From: UPXZ01 sp964541615
GTDB taxonomy: Bacteria > Bacteroidota > Bacteroidia > Bacteroidales > Paludibacteraceae
Assembly (NCBI GenBank): GCA_964541615.1
Contig: CAZIRA010000007.1
Location: forward strand, 1 to 44,548
Direction: 5' to 3'
DNA: 44,548 nucleotides
The translations under genes were made by a program, and so were the position numbers. The notes under the pieces are model-generated. The model was not told the DNA's origin and did no database searches. It was given only the letters and a program-made list of their open reading frames with translations. Below, piece by piece: positions 19,514 through 26,445 of the stretch; positions within the stretch are counted from its first letter, which is position 1, and each line of letters opens with the position of its first letter.

Positions 19514-20032
19514 TCAAATTTTCTCAGCTGCTTCACTGTCCAGATAAAGCTCAGCATCGCAATTCGCAAGTATATAATAGGCCGGATAACGTTCAAAATC
19601 ACCTTTTTCCTGAATTATTTCTTCTAAAACATTTGCTTTGGAATGCCCGGTGATAACGAAAATTACATGCTCGGCATTGCAGATAACATCCCCGGTGAGA
19701 GTAATTCTGTGCTGTCCGGACTGTGGGTGAACTGCCGAAGCTACAGTCTGCGATGAATGAATCAGTTCCATATTATCCGGAAAAATGGAAGCCGTGTGCC
19801 CATCATCGCCCATTCCAAGCAACACCAGATCAAAAACAGGTAATCCGTTTTTTTCAGGAAGCTCGTTTTTCAGAATTTTTTGATATCGGACCACCTCTAC
19901 TGCAGGCTCATTGGCTCCTTTCATATTGAAAATATTCTCCTGTGGCATCGGGACATTTTTTAACAAAATCTTGAATACATTACCGAAATTACTCTCAGAA
20001 TCATTCGGGTCTACGCACCTTTCATCCACCCA
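19514..20032 (-). CDS. pgl: 6-phosphogluconolactonase, N-terminus lost in assembly gap
   Basis: Pgl hydrolyses 6-phosphogluconolactone to 6-phosphogluconate, the second step of the oxidative pentose phosphate pathway. Only 172 residues are present. They begin inside the conserved WVDERCVDPNDSESN motif, which in complete proteins lies about 55-60 residues from the start, and include the signature LVLLGMGDDGHTASIFP. The missing 5' end falls in the run of N. An apparent open frame continues through the N into zwf, but that is an accident of a placeholder gap length, not a fusion. It is the downstream gene of zwf, which makes the preceding enzyme. Confidence 0.9.
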   Translation of the reverse strand, partial: WVDERCVDPNDSESNFGNVFKILLKNVPMPQENIFNMKGANEPAVEVVRYQKILKNELPEKNGLPVFDLVLLGMGDDGHTASIFPDNMELIHSSQTVASAVHPQSGQHRITLTGDVICNAEHVIFVITGHSKANVLEEIIQEKGDFERYPAYYILANCDAELYLDSEAAEKI

Positions 20033-20132
20033 NNNNNNNNNNNNNNNNNNNNNNNNNNNNNNNNNNNNNNNNNNNNNNNNNNNNNNNNNNNNNNNNNNNN
20101 NNNNNNNNNNNNNNNNNNNNNNNNNNNNNNNN
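20033..20132. other. Assembly gap (100 N) between pgl and zwf
   Basis: Exactly 100 N, a placeholder length. About 95 C-terminal residues of Zwf and 55-60 N-terminal residues of Pgl are missing, so the real missing sequence is probably 450 bases or more. The two flanks share no visible overlap. Confidence 0.98.
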
Positions 20133-21352
20133 GCTCCCGGAATTTTCATTCCAAAATCAACAGCAATTCCTGCATCGGGGTGAATTCTAAGAATAATCAT
20201 ATTCGTAGGGCTGGAAGAACAACGCTGTTTGAAAAGTTGGAGCGGAGCCGGTTTCAAGTGTAACACAACTTCCGTTACGCGCACGGGAAGATTTTTTCCG
20301 GTACGGATGTAAAACGGAATATCCGTCCACCGCCAGTTGTCCACAAATAGCTTCATCGCTACATAAGTTTCAGTTTTTGAATCGGCGGGCACTTCCTTCT
20401 CATCACGGTATGCTGGTACTTTTACACCCCGGCGAAGTCCTTCGGTATATTGACCGCGCACCACATATTTACTGATTTCAGATTCTTTGATCGGACGAAG
20501 CGCTTGAAGCACTTTCACCGTTTCGTTTCGTATCGAGTTTGAATCAAAAACTGCAGGCGGATCCATTGCAACAACAGCCAAAACCTGTAGAAGATGATTC
20601 TGAATCATATCGCGCAAAGCACCGGAAGTATCATAGTATCCTCCGCGGTCGCCTACACCGATTTTCTCCGAAGCTGTGATTTCTACTCTGTCTACATAAC
20701 TCCTATTCCACACCGGCTCAAAAAATCCATTGGCAAACCGGGTTACCATAATATTCTGAACCGTTTCTTTGCCAAGATAATGGTCGATCCGGTAAATTTG
20801 ATGCTCAAGAAATCCGCGGTGAAGTTTATCATCCAATTCCACGGCAGTTTCGTAACTGTATCCAAAAGGTTTTTCCACTATCAGACGCTTCCATCCGGAA
20901 GTCTCACTATTCATCTCGTAATCAAGCAAATGACCTGCAACAACTTCGTACATAAAAGGTGGAATAGAGAAATAATAAATAATATTCTCGGCTATTTCCA
21001 TCTTTTTGCAAAGAGCGGAAGTGTACTCTTTTAAGCCGGCAAAATCTTCTTTCGCACGATTATTCACTTTTTTATAATAGAGAATTTTTAAAAATTCAGC
21101 TGTTTCCTCGGGATATTGCTCCACGGTATCTTTGGCAAACTGCAAAAGATGGTTTTGAACATCATTCCGGAAAGTTTCTTCAGTTTTTTCATCGCTTCCA
21201 CTGCCTACCACTGCAAATTTGTCAGGCAATAATCCATCCACATAAAGATGCAAAAGAGCCGGCAAAAGCTTTCTTTTGGATAAATCGCCGTTAACTCCAA
21301 AAATTATCAAAATCTGATTTTCGGCGTGAATCTTATTTCTTAGTTCGTTCAT
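20133..21352 (-). CDS. zwf: Glucose-6-phosphate 1-dehydrogenase, C-terminus lost in assembly gap
   Basis: Zwf oxidises glucose 6-phosphate with NAD(P)+ to 6-phosphogluconolactone, feeding NADPH and pentoses. About 406 residues are present from MNELRNKIHAENQ, against a usual 490-510. The coenzyme fold starts with IFGVNGDLSKRKLLPALLHLY; many homologues have GASGDL, so GVNGDL is a mild variant. The catalytic motif is RIDHYLGKETVQN. The sequence stops at KIPG, at the edge of the N run. It is divergent from htpG across the sigma-54-like promoter region and is followed by pgl. Confidence 0.94.
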
Positions 21353-21438
21353 ATTTTTGCTTAATATTCATTTTATAACAAGTCTTTCATCTTATTTGTT
21401 TAACAATTTGAACTCAAATATCAAATCTGACACCATTC

Positions 21439-21480
21439 GTGACAAATTGTCACATTGATCTCCCTGGCACTTTCTTTGCA
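21439..21480 (+). promoter_or_regulatory. Sigma-54 (-24/-12) promoter and GTGACAA inverted repeat for htpG
   Basis: TGGCAC (21465-21470), five bases, TTGCA (21476-21480) is an exact match to the core sigma-54 consensus, with GG and GC 10 bp apart. Starting 26 bp upstream, GTGACAA-A-TTGTCAC (21439-21453) is a perfect 7-bp inverted repeat with a one-base centre, the form expected of a dimeric regulator site. The grpE promoter has the same arrangement. The site lies between the divergent zwf and htpG genes, pointing to htpG. Confidence 0.65.
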
Positions 21481-21530
21481 AAATGAGAAATCGATTTACA
21501 TAAAACAGGACAACTTACGATTTGTCCCAT
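21476..21530 (+). repeat. 55-bp sequence duplicated on both sides of the second N gap (left copy)
   Basis: This 55-bp stretch is identical to 21631-21685. The left copy runs straight into the N run and the right copy begins straight after it. This is what two contigs sharing a terminal 55-mer look like when a scaffolder joins them without merging, so the duplication is probably not real. Confidence 0.9.
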
Positions 21531-21630
21531 NNNNNNNNNNNNNNNNNNNNNNNNNNNNNNNNNNNNNNNNNNNNNNNNNNNNNNNNNNNNNNNNNNNNNN
21601 NNNNNNNNNNNNNNNNNNNNNNNNNNNNNN
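21531..21630. other. Assembly gap (100 N), probably spurious
   Basis: Exactly 100 N between two copies of one 55-bp sequence. If the copies are one locus, the true sequence is continuous and 155 bases of this window do not exist in the genome. Confidence 0.95.
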
Positions 21631-21685
21631 TTGCAAAATGAGAAATCGATTTACATAAAACAGGACAACTTACGATTTGTCCCAT
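21631..21685 (+). repeat. 55-bp sequence duplicated on both sides of the second N gap (right copy)
   Basis: Identical to 21476-21530. It begins with the TTGCA of the -12 element but lacks the -24 half. This fits a contig end rather than a duplicated promoter. Confidence 0.9.
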
Positions 21686-21727
21686 CTGATTAACCATTCA
21701 ACGAAATTAACAAAAAAATTAGAATAT

Positions 21728-23791
21728 ATGGCAAAAGGAAACATTGGGGTAACGAGTGACAATATTTTTCCCGTTATCAAGAAATTTTTGTACAGCGATC
21801 ACGAGATTTTTCTGCGTGAATTAGTATCAAATGCTGTGGATGCCACACAAAAGCTGAAAACTCTGGCTTCTGTGAGCGAGTACAAAGGTGAATTAGGAGA
21901 TATTACCGTTCGGATAAGCATCGATCCGAAGAAAAAAACGTTGACTGTGAGCGACCGTGGAATCGGGATGACAGCCGAAGAAATTGATAAATACATCAAT
22001 CAGATTGCTTTTTCGAGTGCGGAAGAATTTGTGGAAAAATACAAAAACGATGCGCAGGCAATTATCGGACATTTCGGACTGGGTTTTTACTCAGCATTTA
22101 TGGTTTCCAAAAAAGTGGAAATCTTCACACAATCATATAAAGACGGTACTCTTGCACAACATTGGTCGTGTAAGGGTGATCCTGAATACACGCTCGAAGA
22201 CACCATAAAATCTGAGCGCGGAACAGACATTGTGCTTCATATTGACGATGAAAACAAGGAATTTCTGGAAGAAGCGCGCATTGAAGAGCTACTGAAAAAG
22301 TACTGTAAATTCCTTCCTGTGCCGGTGGCTTTTGGGAAGAAAAAAGAGTGGAAAGACGGCAAATACGAAGAAACAGCCGAAGACAACATCATCAACGACA
22401 CGAATCCGGCCTGGGTGCGCAAACCGGCTGATCTGAAAGAGGAAGATTACAGCAAATTTTACCGCGATCTTTACCCCATGCAGATGGACGATCCGTTGTT
22501 TCATATTCACCTGAACGTGGATTACCCGTTTAACCTGACAGGAATTCTTTATTTTCCTAAAATCAAAAACAACATTGATATTCAGCGGAATAAAATCCAG
22601 CTTTACAGCAACCAGGTTTATGTGACAGACCATGTAGAAAACATTGTTCCGGAATATCTTACACTGCTTCACGGAGTGATTGATTCGCCGGACATTCCGC
22701 TGAATGTATCCAGAAGTTACCTGCAAGCGGACGGAAATGTGAAGAAAATTTCCGGACATATCACCAAAAAAGTAGCCGACCGTCTGAACGACATTTTTAA
22801 ATCGGACCGCCAGCAGTTTGAAGAAAAATGGGACGACGTAAAATTGTTTATTCAATACGGAATGCTCAGTGATGAGAAATTTTACGAACGTGCTGAAAAA
22901 TTTGCTTTGTTGAAAAATATCGACGGAAAATATTTTACTTTCGAGGAATACAAAGAACTTGTAAAAGGAGATCAGACAGACAAAAACGGCGATTTAATCT
23001 ATCTCTATGCCAACGACAAAGAAGCTCAGTTTACGTACATCGAAGCAGCGAGAGCCAAAGGATACGATGTTTTGCTGATGGACGGACAGCTTGAAGTTCA
23101 CGTAATCAGTCAGTTGGAGCAGAAGTTTGAGAAAACCCGCTTTGTGCGTGTTGACGGCGATGTGGTGGATAAACTGATCGAAAAAGAAAACACCAAACAG
23201 GTGAATTTAACTGACGTTCAACGTAATGCAGTGATTTCAATTTTTAGTTCACAATTGCCAATCATGAAAAAAACCAACTTTGTGGTAACACTGGAACATC
23301 TTTCTGCTGACACAAATCCGGTTTTCATCACGCAAAATGAATTTATGCGACGTATGAAAGACATGTCGGCCATGCAGGGCGGCGGAGGCATGATGAGTTT
23401 CTACGGCGAAATGCCTGACAGCTATAACCTGGTGGTGAACACAGCTCATCCGCTGATTGAAAAATTACTCAAAGATGAAGCAGAAGCTACCGATGCCGAA
23501 ATCACACAACTTCTTGCACAGCAAACTGAATTGAAGAGCAATAAAGATGCTTTGAGTGCATCGCATAAGGATAAAAAAGACGAAGAAATTCCTACCGCTG
23601 AAAAAGAAGAACTTGATGAAATTGTCAGGAAATTGGATGAAATCAGCGAAAAAGAAAAAGCTATTTACAAGTCCTATGCTGACAGCAACAAACAAGTGAG
23701 CCAGCTTATCGACCTTGCACTGCTTGCCAGCAACATGCTGAAAGGTGAATCGTTGGCGAGATTTGTGAAGAGAAGCGTAGAGTTGATGTAA
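21728..23791 (+). CDS. htpG: HtpG, Hsp90-family molecular chaperone
   Basis: HtpG is the bacterial Hsp90, an ATP-driven dimeric cytosolic chaperone. I choose the start MAKGNIGVTSDN (687 residues), the usual Bacteroidetes N-terminus; an in-frame Met at 21677 would add 17 unrelated residues and partly falls in the duplicated contig end. The GHKL ATPase motifs are clear: ELVSNAVDATQK, VSDRGIGMT, GHFGLGFYSAFMV. A middle domain (LNVSRSYLQAD) and C-terminal dimerisation domain follow. After removing the spurious gap the leader from the sigma-54-like promoter would be about 80 bases. A strong terminator follows. Confidence 0.96.
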   Translation: MAKGNIGVTSDNIFPVIKKFLYSDHEIFLRELVSNAVDATQKLKTLASVSEYKGELGDITVRISIDPKKKTLTVSDRGIGMTAEEIDKYINQIAFSSAEEFVEKYKNDAQAIIGHFGLGFYSAFMVSKKVEIFTQSYKDGTLAQHWSCKGDPEYTLEDTIKSERGTDIVLHIDDENKEFLEEARIEELLKKYCKFLPVPVAFGKKKEWKDGKYEETAEDNIINDTNPAWVRKPADLKEEDYSKFYRDLYPMQMDDPLFHIHLNVDYPFNLTGILYFPKIKNNIDIQRNKIQLYSNQVYVTDHVENIVPEYLTLLHGVIDSPDIPLNVSRSYLQADGNVKKISGHITKKVADRLNDIFKSDRQQFEEKWDDVKLFIQYGMLSDEKFYERAEKFALLKNIDGKYFTFEEYKELVKGDQTDKNGDLIYLYANDKEAQFTYIEAARAKGYDVLLMDGQLEVHVISQLEQKFEKTRFVRVDGDVVDKLIEKENTKQVNLTDVQRNAVISIFSSQLPIMKKTNFVVTLEHLSADTNPVFITQNEFMRRMKDMSAMQGGGGMMSFYGEMPDSYNLVVNTAHPLIEKLLKDEAEATDAEITQLLAQQTELKSNKDALSASHKDKKDEEIPTAEKEELDEIVRKLDEISEKEKAIYKSYADSNKQVSQLIDLALLASNMLKGESLARFVKRSVELM

Positions 23792-23820
23792 GAATAGCTC
23801 GAAGCACGAAGAATGCAGTT

Positions 23821-23858
23821 AAAGTAGTAGTTACCCGGGAAGTAACTACTACTTTTTT
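23821..23858 (+). terminator. Terminator of htpG
   Basis: AAAGTAGTAGTTAC (23821-23834) and GTAACTACTACTTT (23842-23855) form a perfect 14-bp stem with a 7-base loop and a T run. The arm GTAACTACT(A/G)CTTT is shared with the ahcY terminator 6 kb away. Confidence 0.88.
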
Positions 23859-23860
23859 CA

Positions 23861-23892
23861 TTTGCACCTGGTGTATTTTTTCACTACTTTTG
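23861..23892 (+). promoter_or_regulatory. Bacteroidetes housekeeping promoter of argD
   Basis: TTTG (23861-23864), exactly 20 bp, then TACTTTTG (23885-23892) followed by C. This matches the Bacteroidetes -33/-7 consensus TTTG-N19-21-TAnnTTTG in full. The implied leader is about 100 bases. Confidence 0.8.
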
Positions 23893-23968
23893 CAATCTTA
23901 TTTTTCACTTAATAGAAATATAATTCTGCAATAAGCAACCATATTTTATAACAACTTGTATGATTTAA

Positions 23969-24001
23969 AAACCTTCCCTTGGGGAGGTTTGGAGGGGCTT
24001 T
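23969..24001 (+). repeat. GC-rich hairpin repeat ending at the argD start codon
   Basis: AAACCTTCCC pairs with GGGGAGGTTT around a very short loop, followed by a GGAGGGGCTTT tail that abuts the argD ATG. A related sequence in the same orientation ends at the GH16-like gene's ATG (37643-37669). The purine-rich tail could act in ribosome binding. Confidence 0.6.
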
Positions 24002-25138
24002 ATGAAACCATTTGACGTTTATCCACTTTTCGACATTGAAATCACCCGCGGTGAAGGTTGCTACACGTACGATGAAAAAGGTACAGAATACCTGGACCTG
24101 TACGGCGGTCACGCTGTGATTTCCATCGGACATTCGCATCCGCACTACCTGAAAATGATGCAGGAACAGATGCAGAAGCTTGTTTTCTACTCCAATTCAG
24201 TACAAAATCCATTGCAGAAAGAGCTTGCGGATAAGCTGGGTAAACTTTCCGGTTACGAAGATTACGATTTATTTTTGATCAATTCGGGTGCCGAAGCCAA
24301 TGAAAATGCGCTGAAATTAGCCTCTTTTCATACCGGACGAAAAAAAGTAGTCGCTTTCAGTAAAGCCTTTCACGGAAGGACTTCTGCTGCTGTGAAAACT
24401 ACAGATAACCCAAAAATTGTTGCGCCGGTAAATGATGGAATGGAAGTAGAATTCATCCCTTTCAACGACATCGAAGCAGTAAAAAAATCACTGGGAAATA
24501 ACGATGTATGTGCAGTAATTATCGAAGGAATTCAAGGAGTAGGTGGAATTCAAATCCCCAAAGACTCGTTTTTGAAACAATTAAGAGAAATTTGCAATGA
24601 AACCGGCACAGTTTTGATTTTGGATGAGATACAATCCGGATATGGACGAAGTGGAAAATTCTTCGCACACCAGCACGCCGGAATCAAACCAGACATTATC
24701 ACTACTGCAAAAGGGATGGGAAACGGTTTCCCAATCGGTGGTGTGTTGATAAGCCCGATGTTTCGGCCCGTTCACGGAATGCTCGGAACCACTTTTGGTG
24801 GAAGCCACCTGGCTTGTGCCGCTGGAATAGCAGTCCTTGATGTGATGAAAGATGAAAATCTGGTGCAAAACGCATTGGAAGTGGGCGAATATCTCATGGA
24901 AAGACTCAATGAGATTTCAGAAATTAAAGAGGTTCGCGGTCGTGGATTGATGATCGGCATAGAGATGGATTATCCAGTGAAAGATTTGAGAAAAAAGCTG
25001 CTTTTTGAGCAAAAAGTCTTTACCGGAGCAAGTGGAACAAACATTATCCGGCTTCTGCCTCCTCTCACCATCACTAAAAAAGAGGCAGATATTTTCCTTG
25101 AAAGATTTATTGCCTGTCTTGAAAGATTGAAAAACTAA
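24002..25138 (+). CDS. argD: Acetylornithine/succinylornithine aminotransferase
   Basis: This class III PLP aminotransferase converts N-acylglutamate semialdehyde to N-acylornithine in arginine synthesis. Some Bacteroidetes use N-succinyl rather than N-acetyl intermediates, so the acyl group is uncertain. The 378 residues show LYGGHAVISIGHSHP near the N-terminus, the cofactor-binding NSGAEANENALKLA, the LILDEIQSGYGRSGKF motif, and the PLP lysine Lys237 in TTAKGMGNGFPIGG. No other arginine genes are next to it; it stands alone behind a consensus promoter. Related omega-aminotransferases cannot be fully excluded, but the length and motifs fit ArgD best. Confidence 0.87.
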   Translation: MKPFDVYPLFDIEITRGEGCYTYDEKGTEYLDLYGGHAVISIGHSHPHYLKMMQEQMQKLVFYSNSVQNPLQKELADKLGKLSGYEDYDLFLINSGAEANENALKLASFHTGRKKVVAFSKAFHGRTSAAVKTTDNPKIVAPVNDGMEVEFIPFNDIEAVKKSLGNNDVCAVIIEGIQGVGGIQIPKDSFLKQLREICNETGTVLILDEIQSGYGRSGKFFAHQHAGIKPDIITTAKGMGNGFPIGGVLISPMFRPVHGMLGTTFGGSHLACAAGIAVLDVMKDENLVQNALEVGEYLMERLNEISEIKEVRGRGLMIGIEMDYPVKDLRKKLLFEQKVFTGASGTNIIRLLPPLTITKKEADIFLERFIACLERLKN

Positions 25139-25184
25139 ATCAGCATTTCATTGTTTACAAAAAAGATTAAAGAAAAGTCGCTTA

Positions 25185-25934
25185 ATGAGAAAAACGGTCG
25201 TTACGATTTTGATTCTTTTACTTTCTGTTGCAGCGAGTTTTGCACAGGAAGCAGCGCCAAAAGATATCATCGTCCTGAGGAATGGGGATCGGTTGACCGG
25301 TGTAATCGTATTGCAAACTGATGAAACCGTGATGATTCAGACTGACGATGGAAAGAGGTTTCAGTTTCAAATCGGCGAAATCGAACGAATTGAGCAGGAA
25401 AAAATCAAATCCAAAGTAAACAAAATGCGACCTGCCAAAACAGGAAATTTTGGAGTATTAGCAGCTATGGAACTTGGCTTGGCAAAATCAAGCGAGGCGG
25501 CTATAACAGCTCCAGATATTGACGTTTCAGTTGCTTTTGGATCCAAAAATGCTTTTGGAAGTGAGACTTTTGCCGGTATTGGAGCAGGTTTTGAACTAAT
25601 CCCTGCCAAAGCTGAGGACAAAAGAATGACATTTATTCCGATTTTTCTGCAAATTCATAAGAATCTTACCAACAATAATATAAAACCTTTTATTGGCACA
25701 AAAATTGGGCATGCAATTAGTGTCCATGAAAATTACAAAGGCGGGACTTTTGCATTGCTTACGAGCGGCATTAATTTTCCGATTGCACAAAGAAGCTCGA
25801 TAAATGCCGGGATTTTTGGTAAAATACAACAGATTAAAGGCTCAATTATTGAAAAAAACAAGCTGGGTGATTTCATTAAAAATGGAACAACTCAATTGAG
25901 CACTATTGGAGTAAATATTTCATTTATTTTTTAA
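25185..25934 (+). CDS. Secreted protein of unknown function, probable outer-membrane barrel
   Basis: I do not recognise a named family. The 249-residue product has a clear signal peptide (MRKTVVTILILLLSVAASFAQ). A short beta-rich domain follows (about residues 27-65: IIVLRNGDRLTGVIVLQTD, then GKRFQFQIGEIERIEQE), resembling the small SH3/LSm-like modules with an RNGDxLxGxI pattern found on some envelope proteins. After a basic linker, the last 160 residues alternate Gly/aromatic strand-like segments and end in NISFIF. A terminal Phe on a strand is typical of outer-membrane beta-barrels. It lies 46 bp after argD and 29 bp before rsfS. Confidence 0.7.
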   Translation: MRKTVVTILILLLSVAASFAQEAAPKDIIVLRNGDRLTGVIVLQTDETVMIQTDDGKRFQFQIGEIERIEQEKIKSKVNKMRPAKTGNFGVLAAMELGLAKSSEAAITAPDIDVSVAFGSKNAFGSETFAGIGAGFELIPAKAEDKRMTFIPIFLQIHKNLTNNNIKPFIGTKIGHAISVHENYKGGTFALLTSGINFPIAQRSSINAGIFGKIQQIKGSIIEKNKLGDFIKNGTTQLSTIGVNISFIF

Positions 25935-25963
25935 AAATACACAAATAATAGGATTTTCACAGA

Positions 25964-26323
25964 ATGATTACAAACAAAGAAATTGTAGAAAAAATTGTAG
26001 AAGGTATTCAGGAAAAAAAAGGTAAAAACATCGTTGTGGTGGACTTAAACAAGCTAAGAGACGCTCCTTGCAGCTATTTCGTAATCTGCGAAGGCGACTC
26101 CAACGTTCACGTAAACACGATTGCATTTTCAATAAAAGACTATGTGAATGAAAAATCGAAAGTAAAACCCTATGCAACAGATGGTTTCGAAAACAGCCAG
26201 TGGATTGCGATGGACTACGGACAGATTATAGTGCATATTTTTCAGCGACCTTACCGCGAATTTTACGACCTCGAACATCTCTGGCAAGATGCCGACCTGA
26301 ATTATATTCCTGATTTAGACTAA
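25964..26323 (+). CDS. rsfS: Ribosome silencing factor RsfS (Iojap/YbeB family)
   Basis: RsfS binds ribosomal protein L14 (uL14) and blocks joining of the 30S and 50S subunits under nutrient limitation. The 119-residue product matches the family from end to end: VVVDLNKLRDAPCSYFVICEGDS, the conserved DGFENSQWIAMDYGQIIVHIF segment, and the closing YDLEHLWQDAD. It stands immediately before ftsH and cdsA, an order common in Bacteroidetes. A weak stem-loop separates it from ftsH. Confidence 0.94.
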   Translation: MITNKEIVEKIVEGIQEKKGKNIVVVDLNKLRDAPCSYFVICEGDSNVHVNTIAFSIKDYVNEKSKVKPYATDGFENSQWIAMDYGQIIVHIFQRPYREFYDLEHLWQDADLNYIPDLD

Positions 26324-26381
26324 TTATCAGTTTTTTACAAAAACAAATATCATAATCTGAGTGTTAAATGAATGAAGTAAC

Positions 26382-26411
26382 GTTACACTTTTTTCTGTGT
26401 AACTGTTTTTT
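26382..26411 (+). terminator. Possible terminator or attenuator between rsfS and ftsH
   Basis: GTTACAC (26382-26388) and GTGTAAC (26397-26403) form a 7-bp stem with an 8-base loop, followed by TG and seven T. The left arm also belongs to the 10-bp palindrome GTAACGTTAC (26377-26386), so two exclusive pairings are possible. The stem is AT-rich, so readthrough into ftsH is likely. Confidence 0.5.
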
Positions 26412-26445
26412 TCTAAAACTACCTTATTGAAACGAACGAAACTAA

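Noticed and set aside
19514..21352. A single 612-residue fused Zwf-Pgl enzyme
   Set aside because: The continuity depends on 100 N of arbitrary length; both domains are truncated at the gap, so separate genes are far more likely.
21476..21685. A genuine 55-bp direct repeat with a variable insert
   Set aside because: Both copies end exactly at the N boundaries, which points to unmerged contig overlap.
21677..21727. Upstream in-frame Met of htpG adding 17 residues
   Set aside because: The extension overlaps the duplicated contig end and resembles no Hsp90 N-terminus; MAKGNIGVTSDN is the family start.
22289..22855. 188-codon open frame antisense to htpG
   Set aside because: The htpG frame is intact and conserved; the antisense product is unlike any known protein.
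24002..25138. Assigning the aminotransferase to ornithine delta- or GABA-aminotransferase
   Set aside because: Length (378) and motif spacing fit ArgD/AstC-type acylornithine aminotransferases better, though substrate was not proven.
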